Assembly: GCF_900107245.1 (NCBI RefSeq)
Contig: NZ_FNPG01000011.1
Span: forward strand, 1-64,000
Origin: Lachnobacterium bovis DSM 14045
GTDB lineage: Bacteria > Bacillota > Clostridia > Lachnospirales > Lachnospiraceae
DNA length: 64,000 nucleotides
Reading direction: 5' to 3'
The first letter of the stretch is position 1. Each line of letters opens with the position of its first letter. Both the position numbers and the translations under genes were made by a program. Positions 49,214-59,534 of the stretch are shown piece by piece. The notes below the pieces were generated by a model. The model did no database searches. It worked only from the letters and a program-made list of their open reading frames with translations, and was not told the DNA's origin.

Positions 49214-51271
49214 TTAAATCTTAAATTTCTTCATACTTGAATCTAAAACATTTGCGATATCTTTTAATTCCTGGGCACTTCGTGCAATATCTTTCATAAT
49301 TGCATCTGCCTCTGTAACTGCTGCTGATGTTTGCTCTGTACCTGCTGCATTTTCTTCAGCAATAGCTGTAAGATTTTGAACCGTGTCAATGATATTTCCT
49401 CTGGCTTCGTCAAGTTCTTCTGTTTTTTTACTAATTGCTTTAATTCCTTCAACAGAATTCTTAACACCATTTTCTACATGCTCGAACATTTCTGTTGTTG
49501 AAGCAATATACTGAGATTGTTTGTCAATTATCTCTGAAACATCAGACATTGTCTTAACTGATTTATCTGAATCATCTATTAATTGTTTTACAACCTCATC
49601 AATTTGCTGAGCAGAAGTATTTGACTGATCTGCTAATTGTTGAATTTCTGAAGCAACAACTGCAAAACCTTTTCCTGCATCTCCGGCTCTGGCAGCTTCA
49701 ATTGATGCATTCAAAGATAGTAAATTAGTCTGATCTGCAATGTCAGCAATCAATGTTGCTGCATCTTTAATCTTAGTAGCTGATTCATTAGTAGTCTTAG
49801 TTTGTTTTGCAATCATCTTGATGGATTCTATTGTTTTCTTATTAATATCACTAAGAGCTTTTAATGCTTCATTTGCTTTAATATTTGCTTCTGAAATTGT
49901 TACAGCGCCTTCATTGATGTCATTAACATTTGCTTTTGTATCTTTAATCATATTTCCAATTACTACTACGTTATCTGTAGCTGACTGAGTCTCTGCGGCC
50001 TGACTTGTTGCACCTTCAGCAATCTCTGAAACTGCATTTTCAATATGACCAAACGTTCTTGTCGTTTCGTTTGTATTTTTCTGTAATTCTTCTGAAGCAT
50101 TATATAAACTTTCGCTTTGATTTTGAATGTCACTAATTACATGAACCATTTCATCTTCCATTCTAATTAAAGATCTAGCCATGTCTCCCGTTTCATCATT
50201 TCTATTTATTACTTTTTCTAATTCACTAACTGAAGCAAAATTCAGTTCTCCCATTCGATTAATAACAGATGTAACCGCTTTAATTGGCACTACAGTCTTA
50301 TATGTAAATAAACTTATAATAATTATAGCTACAATAATTATTAATATTGAAAAAGTCACCATATTTCTTAATAAAATATTTGAATTTTCTTCAATCTCAC
50401 TTAATGGAGTAACTGTAACTGTAACCCAAAATCTTTCGCCAAGATCTACTACTGTAAACACTGCTTTGTTGTATTTTCCATCTGTAGAACTATAATAAGT
50501 TGAATTTGTTTTTTTATTTGCTACAGTTTCTTTAAAAGCTGCTACAAGGCTTTCGTTTAGCGCAATCTCTCCATCTGTTTTAGTAAGATCCATTCTGCCT
50601 ACTCTATCAGGTTTTTGTTTAAAGCCTATACACATACCTTCCTGATCTACTACATAAACATATCCTGTTTTTTTGTATTTATACTGTCCTACCAAATCTG
50701 ACAAAGTATCTAAATTTATTGTTCCATATACTATACCAACTGTCTTTGAATTTTCCTTTACAGGAAATGCTACTACAAGAATTAATTTACCGGTTGTTCC
50801 TGATTTAAATGGCGCAGTCATATAAGCCTCACCAGTAGAAGAAACCTCTTTTACATAATCTCTGTCTCCTCGATTCATCTTTTCACCAGTATCACTTATA
50901 GCATTACCTTTTAAATCACTATAAGCTATCATTGCCAAACCATCTATTGCAGTTTTTGCATCCTTCATCATCTGAATCTTTTGCTCAATTGTTGCCTTAT
51001 TAAATTCTGCGGAATCTGCAAGCGTCTCAACTATAATCTTTCTGGTACATATTTCCCCTTTTAGCATAACAGCAGCTTCACTACCCACTGCTTTAACATT
51101 AGTTTCAGCTTCTTCATTTACAATAACACTTGACTCTCTGTAACTTATAAAAGAAAGAGCTATAAATCCTACTACTACAATAGGTACCAAAACTCCTAAG
51201 AATTTTTTCCTAATTCCATAAAAAATTTTGCTTTTTGTTTTTACGTTTTTTAAATTTTTTACATCAGCCAC
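49214..51271 (-). CDS. Methyl-accepting chemotaxis protein with Cache sensor
   Basis: A membrane helix near residues 28-48, an external Cache domain (about 50-300; [17 protein letters not shown] and ALNESL), a second helix near 305-328, HAMP, and a long cytoplasmic coiled coil with the signalling tip [38 protein letters not shown]. Senses a small molecule outside and signals to CheA. The start is GTG with GGAGG eight bases upstream. The cytoplasmic end lacks a CheR-tethering pentapeptide. Confidence 0.93.
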   Translation of the reverse strand: MADVKNLKNVKTKSKIFYGIRKKFLGVLVPIVVVGFIALSFISYRESSVIVNEEAETNVKAVGSEAAVMLKGEICTRKIIVETLADSAEFNKATIEQKIQMMKDAKTAIDGLAMIAYSDLKGNAISDTGEKMNRGDRDYVKEVSSTGEAYMTAPFKSGTTGKLILVVAFPVKENSKTVGIVYGTINLDTLSDLVGQYKYKKTGYVYVVDQEGMCIGFKQKPDRVGRMDLTKTDGEIALNESLVAAFKETVANKKTNSTYYSSTDGKYNKAVFTVVDLGERFWVTVTVTPLSEIEENSNILLRNMVTFSILIIIVAIIIISLFTYKTVVPIKAVTSVINRMGELNFASVSELEKVINRNDETGDMARSLIRMEDEMVHVISDIQNQSESLYNASEELQKNTNETTRTFGHIENAVSEIAEGATSQAAETQSATDNVVVIGNMIKDTKANVNDINEGAVTISEANIKANEALKALSDINKKTIESIKMIAKQTKTTNESATKIKDAATLIADIADQTNLLSLNASIEAARAGDAGKGFAVVASEIQQLADQSNTSAQQIDEVVKQLIDDSDKSVKTMSDVSEIIDKQSQYIASTTEMFEHVENGVKNSVEGIKAISKKTEELDEARGNIIDTVQNLTAIAEENAAGTEQTSAAVTEADAIMKDIARSAQELKDIANVLDSSMKKFKI

Positions 51272-51410
51272 ATCTCAAACCTCCTTGATTCCTTTTTTAT
51301 TTATCTTTTGTTTTTAATTTATGTATTTATCGAGTTCTTCTTAAATTTTGTAGTTATTGTTTGACTTTATTGGCCTTCTTAACTTCTATGTTTAATGGTG
51401 TATCTAATTT

Positions 51411-51680
51411 TTAACTCATACTCTTAAGTGCATCAAATTCTGATTCATACACCCCTCCATTCTTTTCTAGCTCCTCCCATGAATACCAACTTCCACTTAA
51501 TTGAATTCCATTTATAGAAATATCTGTCACGAAAACTCTCACTGCTCTTTTATTCTCCTGAAAACAAATCCACACGCCTTCATTCAATGAAAACGGAAAC
51601 ATATATGCTCTCCCAAATCTTACTGCATCATTAACAACTTCATTACTCGTCGTATTTGTTATTTGTTCTGTTCTATTCAT
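51411..51680 (-). CDS. Small protein of unknown function
   Basis: 89 residues, preceded by AAGGAG at a good distance. It is soluble, with the segment RAVRVFVTDISINGIQLSGSWYSWEELEKNGGVYES. The W-Y-S-W-E-E-L stretch suggests a conserved small domain, but I do not recognise the family. It sits between the chemoreceptor and another small unknown gene. Confidence 0.6.
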   Translation of the reverse strand: MNRTEQITNTTSNEVVNDAVRFGRAYMFPFSLNEGVWICFQENKRAVRVFVTDISINGIQLSGSWYSWEELEKNGGVYESEFDALKSMS

Positions 51681-51818
51681 GGCAAATCTCCTTAAAATAA
51701 TTTATTTGTATTAATTAATCCTCTATGAACATCTATCACAATTCTTCACTAAAAATGCACCATAAACACACGCACACCACCTAATTATGGTATCGGATGA
51801 TTTATTTTTTTATATAAA

Positions 51819-51873
51819 TAAAAAACCATAAGTTTAAGAAAATTTATACTTTCTTAAAACTTACGGTTTTTTG
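51819..51873. terminator. Terminator upstream of the 89-residue gene
   Basis: AAAAAACC-TAAGTTT and AAACTTA-GGTTTTTT pair with one mismatch and U runs on both strands. It lies about 80 bases after the stop of the 92-residue gene. Confidence 0.8.
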
Positions 51874-51950
51874 TATAAGATTTTATTTAGTTTTTATAGT
51901 TTTTAAGCACTATTATTATCCTAAGTAATACTGTTTTCCATTTGATATTA

Positions 51951-52229
51951 CTATTCTGCTTCTGCTTCATACATCTCAATCATATTCTGACTTTCAATGC
52001 TTGAAGCAACCAATGCTAAAAATGCTGATTCATTTAAAACAATATCTTTAAACTCTATATTATTCTTTGGAACCATCAAAATAGCTAATTTAATTGTATT
52101 ATCCTTAGCATATAACCATGCCTCAAAAAATTCTTCTTCTTTGTTTTCTACAACATCTATCAAATATTTATCATTATACTGATAAGTTGTTGTAATAATA
52201 CTATCTAATTTTTCCATAGCCTCTACCAT
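51951..52229 (-). CDS. Small acidic protein of unknown function
   Basis: 92 residues, very acidic at the C-terminus (EMYEAEAE). ATG 52229 follows AAAGGTAAAGGA. Pattern: alternating strands and helices (YLIDVVENKEEEFFEAWLYAKDNTIKLAILMVPKN). No family recognised. It is 60 bases downstream of the lipoprotein gene and may be co-transcribed with it. Confidence 0.55.
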   Translation of the reverse strand: MVEAMEKLDSIITTTYQYNDKYLIDVVENKEEEFFEAWLYAKDNTIKLAILMVPKNNIEFKDIVLNESAFLALVASSIESQNMIEMYEAEAE

Positions 52230-52289
52230 TCCTTTACCTTTTATAATTATATTTTAGCAAAAAAATGTCATGATGCCAACTGAGAATTA

Positions 52290-53024
52290 TTAGTGATCAT
52301 TACTCTTAAGAGATGTAACAACCCATTTACCATTTTTATATTTTAACTCTAAAACAAAAAGGTATTCTTTTCCTTCATATGATGACTTGTCTTCATTGTA
52401 TTTAGCTGTGAGCTTATCAATGTATGATGGAAGAATATCATTGAAAATCTTCTGGTAAAGCCCCTCTTCTCCTTGTTCCTGATAAATCTTAGTTACTTCT
52501 GCAGCATGATCCTTTCCGTACTGCTCACACTCAGCTTTAAACTCATTTGTTACTGTTTCATCTTGTACTGATTTAACAAGTTCTGCCTGTGTAAATGCAT
52601 ATTTAACAGAATATCTTACCTGAGCTGTTTTACCATTAACTTTTACTTTTTTAACTTTGTAAGATTTAATCATATCCTTCTGAATACTTGTCCAGAAATC
52701 TAATACCTTACTTTTTACTGTATCATCCAATTTGTTTTCTATATTGTATCCTATAGCCTTATAGAATTCTTTAGTATTCTTTTCTGGATTAAGGTTAGCA
52801 AAATCTTTCTTAGCAGAAGAATCTACCACTTTTACAATGCTATTATACTCTGCATTCTTGCAATACCTCATAACCTCATCAGATGACTCCTGTACAAGTT
52901 CCTCATCTGTTTTTTCTACTGATGAACTGCTGCTACCACCTTTTTTGTCAAAAGCGCTACAACCTGTTAAACTAGAAAATACTAAAACTGATGCCAAAAT
53001 AGCTGAAACTAATCTCTTTTTCAT
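52290..53024 (-). CDS. Lipoprotein of unknown function
   Basis: The signal peptide MKKRLVSAILASVLVFSSLTGC ends in the lipobox LTGC, so Cys22 would be lipidated and the protein anchored outside the membrane. A Ser-rich spacer is followed by a soluble domain ending KYKNGKWVVTSL, a pattern common to DUF4878- and NTF2-like lipoproteins. GGAGAG lies upstream of the ATG. A broken, similar lipoprotein gene lies upstream at 53348-53782. Confidence 0.8.
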   Translation of the reverse strand: MKKRLVSAILASVLVFSSLTGCSAFDKKGGSSSSSVEKTDEELVQESSDEVMRYCKNAEYNSIVKVVDSSAKKDFANLNPEKNTKEFYKAIGYNIENKLDDTVKSKVLDFWTSIQKDMIKSYKVKKVKVNGKTAQVRYSVKYAFTQAELVKSVQDETVTNEFKAECEQYGKDHAAEVTKIYQEQGEEGLYQKIFNDILPSYIDKLTAKYNEDKSSYEGKEYLFVLELKYKNGKWVVTSLKSNDH

Positions 53025-53347
53025 TTGTGTTCTCTCCTTTTCTCCTCTTTAATATGTTAGGCGTCTATTATACTCCGTAAACCACATTAATACAGCATTT
53101 TTGCTAATATCAATAATTTAATTATTATAGATAAAAGCTATATAAAATTGTTTACTTTCAATATTATACACTCACAAGGTAAGTTTCGCAATTACCAACT
53201 TAAAATATGTAGAATTTATATTTCCACAATTTTTTACATAATTCCCATAGGCTCCATTTATAGACTCTACTAATCATGTATCGGACAAATGAAAAAAATA
53301 ATTAGCTAATTATAAATTTTTTATAAAAAAATATAAAAAATATTTTA

Positions 53348-53782
53348 TTAATATTCAGCCAAACTAAATATTTCCCACTTATTATCTTTCTTTTTAAAAT
53401 CAAATCTATACGTGTATTTTTTCCCTTTGAATTCTTTTCTTGCTTTTTTGTAGGAATCTAATCTTTTTTTAGATTCTACTGGAAGTAAATCCAAATCCAT
53501 CTTTTTTCCTAATGCAATCTCACCATTTTTTGCAGCTTCGTCTAAATCTCGTTCTTTTATTCTTTCAGCAACAGATTTTTCTACTTTTGATTGTGCAGAT
53601 TTAATTTCTAAATTTTTTAAATCTTTTATGACATCAAGAGCTTTTTTTGCAAAATCTCCATTTTCTGCACTCTTTTCATTTTATACGTTCTTTCCATTTT
53701 CTGCGTTCTTTGAACCTGCACAACCAGTTAAACATGCTGTAGCAACTACAAAGATATAAGAAATATTAAAAAAGGACGACAA
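53348..53782 (-). pseudogene. Lipoprotein pseudogene with an in-frame stop
   Basis: From TTG 53782 the frame reads LSSFFNISYIFVVATACLTGC, a signal peptide with a perfect LTGC lipobox but no basic start. After 33 codons it hits TAA (53681-53683). Beyond the stop the same frame continues for 110 codons without interruption (NEKSAENGDFAKKALDVIKD to KKKDNKWEIFSLAEY) to TAA at 53348-53350. The C-terminal pattern resembles the intact lipoprotein at 52290-53024. The missing basic N-terminus coincides with the inverted repeat at 53786-53837. It is most likely decayed; stop-codon readthrough is the alternative. Confidence 0.7.
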
Positions 53783-53785
53783 ACT

Positions 53786-53837
53786 GTACCGACCTCCAAT
53801 CGTTAGATTTTTGGGTCTAACTTTTGGGGGCGGTACA
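53786..53837. repeat. Structured inverted repeat, possible mobile-element end
   Basis: GTACCGACCTCCAA and TTTTGGGGGCGGTAC form imperfect 14-base arms. Inside, TTAGA/TCTAA form a second hairpin around TTTTTGGG. It is unusually GC-rich for its surroundings and adjoins the broken start of the lipoprotein pseudogene. It resembles a hairpin end of a small mobile element (inference). No transposase is present. Confidence 0.45.
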
Positions 53838-53934
53838 AACATCGCCCTTCTTGTATTTATGAATTGTTTATATAATTATATATATATTTATATGTATATA
53901 TATTATACGCTTATTATAAATGTTATTAATATGC
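53838..53934. other. AT-rich spacer
   Basis: Mostly alternating TA tracts between the inverted repeat and proC; nothing recognised. Confidence 0.4.
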
Positions 53935-54744
53935 CTACAATTTTCGTGATATTTCAATACATTTTTCCATAGCTTCAAACACTGCACTTCTCATTCCTTC
54001 TTTTTCAAGAACTCTTACAGCTTGGATTGTTGTTCCGGCTGGTGAACATACCATATCTTTTAACTCGCCTGGATGTTTTTTGGTTTCGAGCACCATTTTT
54101 GCACTTCCATAAACTGCTTGAGCTGCAAATTCATATGCTTGTTTTCTTGGCATTCCACCTGCTACTGCTGCATCAGCCATTGCTTCAATAAACATAAATA
54201 CATACGCTGGTGAACTTCCACTTACAGCTGTTACAACTTCCATCAAATTTTCAGTTACAACTTCTGTTTTTGAAAATCCAACACAAAGTTCTTTTATCAT
54301 TTCACATTCATTACCTGTAACGTTACCATTAATACATATTCCCATCATTCCGGCTTTAACCATTGCTGGAGTGTTTGGCATTGCTCTAATAATTTTTTTG
54401 TCGTCACCAAGTTTTTCTTCATAATATTTTATATCTTTTCCAGCAGCAATACTTATAACTAATGTTTCATTAGTTATTTCTCCTTTTATTTCATCTAACA
54501 CACCATCCATAAATTGTGGTTTTACAGCTAAAAATAAAATATCTGATTTGCTTGCAACTTCTGCATTATCACAACTTACTTTTATGCCTAATTCTTTTTC
54601 TTTTTTTTCAATGTTTTCCTGAGATTTTACTGTTGCAAAAATATGATCACATGTCGCAAGTTTTGAATCAAGTATTCCATGAATCATTGCTGTTCCCATG
54701 TTTCCGCATCCTATAAAACCAATATTTTTATTTGATAATTCCAT
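53935..54744 (-). CDS. proC: Pyrroline-5-carboxylate reductase
   Basis: Last step of proline synthesis, reducing pyrroline-5-carboxylate with NAD(P)H. N-terminal IGFIGCGNMGTAMI nucleotide fold, RAMPNTPA, and the C-terminal signature VAGGMPRKQAYEFAAQAVYGSAKM...SPAGTTIQAVRVLE. ATG 54744 is chosen because GGAGG is six bases upstream; ATG 54756 overlaps that site. The protein is 269 residues. Confidence 0.95.
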   Translation of the reverse strand: MELSNKNIGFIGCGNMGTAMIHGILDSKLATCDHIFATVKSQENIEKKEKELGIKVSCDNAEVASKSDILFLAVKPQFMDGVLDEIKGEITNETLVISIAAGKDIKYYEEKLGDDKKIIRAMPNTPAMVKAGMMGICINGNVTGNECEMIKELCVGFSKTEVVTENLMEVVTAVSGSSPAYVFMFIEAMADAAVAGGMPRKQAYEFAAQAVYGSAKMVLETKKHPGELKDMVCSPAGTTIQAVRVLEKEGMRSAVFEAMEKCIEISRKL

Positions 54745-54852
54745 TTTTTCCTCCATATTTGAACCTTAACTATTCTTCTAACTTGATTTGTCATATATTT
54801 TAATCTTATCCTCATTTTCTATGACAACCTAGTTCTTCAAAGCACTAATATA

Positions 54853-56088
54853 TTATGACCTATAATCTCCATTTATTTTTACATAATCATATGTCAAATC
54901 GCATCCCCAAGCTTTTGCCTGTTCGTTACCTTGTTTCAAATCAACTATTACATAGATTTCATCTTCTTCAAGAATTGTTTTTGCTTTCTCTTCAGAAAAC
55001 TCTACACCACTTCCGTTTTTGCACACAAGAATTTCGCCTACTTTTGATTTTATTGATACGTCAACTTTATCAATTTCAAATTCAGCATCTGTATAACCTA
55101 TTGCACACAAGATTCTACCCCAATTGGCATCTTCTCCAAAGATAGCACATTTAAATAATGACGAACTTACTACACTTTTTGCTACTTTGATTGCAATATC
55201 AAGAGTTTGTGCCCCATTACATGTACATTCAATCATCTTTGATGCACCTTCTCCATCTTTTGCCAACATCTTAGTTAAATTCATCAAAACATCATATAAA
55301 GCATCGCAGAAAATGTCATAGTCGCTTCCTTTTTGCGATATTGTTTTATTTTTTGCTAAACCATTCGCCATAACGCAAAGCATATCATTTGTAGAAGTAT
55401 CACCATCAACACTTAAACAATTGTAAGTAATTTTAACGATTTTATTAAGTGCTTCTTGTAAAAGTGAAGCATCTATGTCAACATCTGTTGTAACAAAATT
55501 AAGAGTTGTAGCCATATTTGGATGAATCATTCCGCTACCCTTGGCCATTCCACCAATTGTACAAACTTTTCCATCTAATTCAAATTTAACTGCATATTCT
55601 TTTTTTACAGTATCTGTTGTCATGATTGCATGAGCAGCTTCTATATTTCCTTTTTCTGATATTCCTTTTGCAAGCTCAGCTACGTGATCTTTAATAGGAT
55701 CAATTGGCAAAATCTGTCCAATAACTCCTGTTGATGCAACTATAACTCTTTCCTTAGGAATATTTAATTCATCTGCAATCAACTTGCACATCATTTGTGC
55801 TTTTTCCTCTCCATCTGCGTTACAAGTGTTTGCATTTTTACTATTTACGATTACTGCCTGTGAAATATTGTTTGATTTTTTTAGATTTTCTTTAGTAACA
55901 ATGATTGGAGCGCCCTTTACTTTATTCTGAGTATATACAGCCGCTGTTTGACACTCTTCTTCTGAAAAAATAACTCCTAAATCGTTCTTTTCTTTTACTG
56001 GATTTAATCCGCAATTTAATCCGTTCGCTTTAAATCCAGCTGGAGCACACACTCCACCTTCTACTTTTGTTAAATTAAACATATTCAT
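54853..56088 (-). CDS. argJ: Bifunctional ornithine acetyltransferase / N-acetylglutamate synthase
   Basis: Recycles acetyl from N-acetylornithine to glutamate in arginine synthesis. The self-cleavage site is in IHPNMATTLNFVTTD, where the Thr after Ala is the nucleophile. Also visible are GGMAKGSGM and NANTCN. Length 411 is normal. GGAG precedes the ATG. proC lies about 110 bases downstream; no other arg genes are present. Confidence 0.95.
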   Translation of the reverse strand: MNMFNLTKVEGGVCAPAGFKANGLNCGLNPVKEKNDLGVIFSEEECQTAAVYTQNKVKGAPIIVTKENLKKSNNISQAVIVNSKNANTCNADGEEKAQMMCKLIADELNIPKERVIVASTGVIGQILPIDPIKDHVAELAKGISEKGNIEAAHAIMTTDTVKKEYAVKFELDGKVCTIGGMAKGSGMIHPNMATTLNFVTTDVDIDASLLQEALNKIVKITYNCLSVDGDTSTNDMLCVMANGLAKNKTISQKGSDYDIFCDALYDVLMNLTKMLAKDGEGASKMIECTCNGAQTLDIAIKVAKSVVSSSLFKCAIFGEDANWGRILCAIGYTDAEFEIDKVDVSIKSKVGEILVCKNGSGVEFSEEKAKTILEEDEIYVIVDLKQGNEQAKAWGCDLTYDYVKINGDYRS

Positions 56089-56124
56089 CTATTCTCCTAC
56101 TCCAAATATTTTTCCACAAATGGG

Positions 56125-56994
56125 TTACGATGCCTCTTTAGCATCTTTTTTTTGCACATAATACCATTTATATATTGCACTTCCTATGATTATAACATAC
56201 CCTGTAATACTTAGCCAATCTGGTAATTCTTCATAAAAAATAAATCCCCACATTGCCGCAAATAGTATTTGTGTATAATCGTAAACCGAAATTTCTTTTG
56301 CTGGCGCTTTTGTATAAGCTGCTGTTATTGTAAATTGTCCTCCTGCTGCACCTAATCCTGCTCCTATCAAAATCAAAGTCTGAACAACTGTCATTGGTTT
56401 ATATGACATTATTAAAAATGGTAAAATAGTTATACATGAAAACATTGAAAAACAAAATACAATGATTGGTCCTCTTTCACCTTTTTTTCCTAGTTTTCGA
56501 ACAAATGTATATGCAATACCTGCGCCTAGACCTCCTAATGCACCGATTAATGAATATACCATATTTATGTTACCTGTTGGTTTTATTACAAAAAGTGCAC
56601 CTGCAAATGCTGTTATTACGCAAAGCCACTCAACTTTATTTGCTTTTTCTTTTAAAATAAAAATAGAAAAAATAATTGCAAAAAATGGTGATAATTTATT
56701 TAAAATATTTGCATCTGCTAAACCAATTTTATCTATTGCATAGAAGTTACATATCAGTCCTAATGTACCGCAAAAACATCTTGCAAATAAATCTCCAAAG
56801 CTTGATTTTTTTATTCTAAAGCCTTCTTTACTTCTAAACAAAGTAACTGATGCAATAACTGCTGCAACCGCATTTCTAAAAAAAGCTTTTTGCATAGTTG
56901 GCAAATCTCCCGACGCACGAACACAAAGTGTCATTATTGAGAAGAAAAATCCTGCCATAATGATAAGTATAATTCCTTGTTTTTTCTGACTCAT
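56125..56994 (-). CDS. EamA/DMT-family transporter
   Basis: 289 residues with ten hydrophobic segments and the two EamA repeats (ADANILNKLSPFFAIIFSIFILKEK; YTQILFAAMWGFIFYEELPDW). These proteins export or import small metabolites; the substrate is unknown. GGAT-type site before the ATG. It is about 35 bases upstream of argJ in the same direction and may be co-transcribed. Confidence 0.88.
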   Translation of the reverse strand: MSQKKQGIILIIMAGFFFSIMTLCVRASGDLPTMQKAFFRNAVAAVIASVTLFRSKEGFRIKKSSFGDLFARCFCGTLGLICNFYAIDKIGLADANILNKLSPFFAIIFSIFILKEKANKVEWLCVITAFAGALFVIKPTGNINMVYSLIGALGGLGAGIAYTFVRKLGKKGERGPIIVFCFSMFSCITILPFLIMSYKPMTVVQTLILIGAGLGAAGGQFTITAAYTKAPAKEISVYDYTQILFAAMWGFIFYEELPDWLSITGYVIIIGSAIYKWYYVQKKDAKEAS

Positions 56995-57101
56995 TTCGTC
57001 ATCCTTTCTAACTTGTTATTTATGTTTTTTATTATAATATAATCGAAGCACCTATAATATTTGTATCTCTACAAAATACTATAGATGCTTTGTTATAATC
57101 A

Positions 57102-59534
57102 CTATCGTGGCATACGACAACTATGACATGTAAAGTAAATCACCTGATAATCCTGGCTTATTAAATCTAATAATTCATTTGCTTTATCCAATTTATCTTC
57201 ATCTAAGTTAACAAATGGATCATCTAAAATCAAGAATGACTTATCTAATGGGAACATTGCTTCAACAAGTGCCAATCTCATACAAATACCAACTAAATCC
57301 TGATATCCTGATGATAACCAATCCACTTCTCTATATGCACCCTCTTGTTTCATCTTAATCGAAATGTTAGCATCTAATTGCCAATTTTCATTGTCCTCAC
57401 CAGTAATATGCTGATAGTATTTTTTGAACGCATTATTAACCGGTGTCTTATATCTGGATGTAAACTGCTCTTTTGCCTGTGTTAAAAACTCAATAGTTTT
57501 TTCAGCCACATTATAATAATTCTGTTCTTTTTCTTGTTCTTTTTCTAAAGTTGCAAGCAAGTCTAATTTTTCATCTCTTTCGTCAAGCTGATCTGATAAA
57601 TCATTCATCTGACGATTATATTTTTCGATATCATCTCTGATTTCATTAAGATTTTCGTCAATGTCATCGATTCTTCTATTTAGCTCTTCTAAGCTATGAT
57701 TAATCTTGTATTCTGCAACAAGATCTTCATCATCGTGAGAATCTTTAAATTCTTTTCTAGCTGCTTTTGCTACTTCCATAGCCTCTTTAGCTAATTTATA
57801 TTCTGTTATTTTATTAGTTAAAATTCCAATTTTTTCTGTATACTCTTCTGGTGTATTATCAAGTTCTTCAAAAAACTGACGCAAATAGTCATATATTCTT
57901 CTGTTTAAGAATTCATAATCACGGTTTGCATTGTGATAAGTTACATCTTTTTGATGTAAATCATCATATGTTTCTTTTAAACCTCTTAATTCATATAACA
58001 TTGTCTGGTATTTTTCTTCACTATCAACACCTAATTCATAGCTAAATAAGAATGCACTGATTTCTTTATTGATTTCAACGATTCTATTTTCCATTTCCTG
58101 AATCTTATTTCTCAATGCAGTAAGTGAACGCATCTCTCTATCATCTTCATCACGTTTGTTCTGCATGTATCTGGCTAATTCAACTTCAGCTACACGTTTT
58201 TGTTTCTTTGATGTGATAATAAAGATTACTGCTAAAACTACTGCAACAACTGTTATTGCTATAAATGGTGTAAATAATGACTTTTTAGCTACGTTTACAA
58301 CTGCCAAAATTAAAAATACAACTGCAACAACAGCAAAAACCGATGCACCCATCAAAACACTCTTTCCTGCGTTTTCAACTTTAGGAATGTTCTGGTTACG
58401 TTTTGCTTCATTTGTCTGGAACAAATTCTCTAAATTAGTAAGTTCAACTTTCTTATCTGAAAGTTCACCCTTAATCTTTCTTGTTTCTTCAATTGATTCA
58501 ATATTTCCAGCAATTGCTTCGAATAACATCGCTTCATCAGCTGCACCGTTATTTAAACGCTCACCTAACTCTTCGTATGTCTTTTCTTCTTCATTAGATA
58601 ATTTATAAACTTCTGCACTTTGTCCCTGCTTAACTAAATTGTGAACATCAACTGTAATATTGCTGATTTCTTCATCACTCAAGCATTCTTTCCCAAAGAA
58701 GTTTTCTACATCTTCAAATGCCTTTGTTTTTTCTTTTTCGATTTCACACAATTGCTTGTAGTTATTCTGCTCTGCAATTTTAGTTCCTGCTTCACTTACA
58801 AACTTCTGCTCTTTTGTAAGCTGGGCACGTTCTTTTTCTAAAAGAATACGTTTATTCTGTTGGTCTTCCATTAGAGTAGCAACTTTTTTATATTCTGTTT
58901 CTCTATTATCTAACTCTCTTAATTCAAGTCTTAGAGTATCTATCTGATCTTTACGTTTTCTAATAGAACCCGTTTTTCTAGATGGTGACAATTTATTTAC
59001 AACATCTTTAAGTTTTTTCTGAGCATTTTCGTAATTGTTAATATCATTTGTACTTTCAACAACGTTTCCTAATTTTGCATTAATCTGATCTGATGTTGAA
59101 AAAGCACAATCATTTTGTCCAATAAAAATACTTCTTGCAAATGAATTTCTATCTAAATCGAAAATCTCATCACCTAAATGTTTTGTAAAGCAATCAACTT
59201 CCATATTAGTTGTTGCATCATAAATGTGAAACTCATCTGCTTTTTCTGTGCTTCCAAATTTTCTTACTACTTTATAATTTTTATCCTGGTACTCGAATTC
59301 TAATTCTCCACCGTAAGTTCCACCTTGCCAAGGTTTGTAAATGTTTCTTTCTTTTTCAAATGCACCTTTTTCTTTTTTGTTATCAAAGCCATATAACATT
59401 GCTTTTAAAAAAGCTGCAAACGTACTTTTTCCGCTTCCATTTTCACCATTAAAAACATTTAATGATTTGTTAAAAACGTAATCTTTATCATGTAGTTTAC
59501 CAAAATTATCGATGTGGCATTTAATTAATCTCAT
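57102..59534 (-). CDS. YhaN-like SMC/Rad50-type ATPase with two membrane helices
   Basis: 810 residues from ATG 59534. The N-terminal P-loop is NGENGSGKST (about 29-38), followed by long coiled coils. Two hydrophobic helices near 393-415 and 421-441 sit in the middle where Rad50/SbcC has its hinge. A second coiled coil ends in an ABC-signature-like LSSGYQDLVG (about 740) and Walker B FLILDDPF (767-774). Start: ATG overlaps the stop of the phosphoesterase gene (TAATG) with GGGGAGG upstream; 12 earlier codons are rejected. The pair resembles SbcC/SbcD and B. subtilis YhaN/YhaO. Confidence 0.85.
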   Translation of the reverse strand: MRLIKCHIDNFGKLHDKDYVFNKSLNVFNGENGSGKSTFAAFLKAMLYGFDNKKEKGAFEKERNIYKPWQGGTYGGELEFEYQDKNYKVVRKFGSTEKADEFHIYDATTNMEVDCFTKHLGDEIFDLDRNSFARSIFIGQNDCAFSTSDQINAKLGNVVESTNDINNYENAQKKLKDVVNKLSPSRKTGSIRKRKDQIDTLRLELRELDNRETEYKKVATLMEDQQNKRILLEKERAQLTKEQKFVSEAGTKIAEQNNYKQLCEIEKEKTKAFEDVENFFGKECLSDEEISNITVDVHNLVKQGQSAEVYKLSNEEEKTYEELGERLNNGAADEAMLFEAIAGNIESIEETRKIKGELSDKKVELTNLENLFQTNEAKRNQNIPKVENAGKSVLMGASVFAVVAVVFLILAVVNVAKKSLFTPFIAITVVAVVLAVIFIITSKKQKRVAEVELARYMQNKRDEDDREMRSLTALRNKIQEMENRIVEINKEISAFLFSYELGVDSEEKYQTMLYELRGLKETYDDLHQKDVTYHNANRDYEFLNRRIYDYLRQFFEELDNTPEEYTEKIGILTNKITEYKLAKEAMEVAKAARKEFKDSHDDEDLVAEYKINHSLEELNRRIDDIDENLNEIRDDIEKYNRQMNDLSDQLDERDEKLDLLATLEKEQEKEQNYYNVAEKTIEFLTQAKEQFTSRYKTPVNNAFKKYYQHITGEDNENWQLDANISIKMKQEGAYREVDWLSSGYQDLVGICMRLALVEAMFPLDKSFLILDDPFVNLDEDKLDKANELLDLISQDYQVIYFTCHSCRMPR

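Noticed and set aside
53348-53683. Independent small gene starting after the in-frame stop
   Set aside because: No start codon with a ribosome site directly after the stop; the frame and composition join it to the upstream signal peptide.
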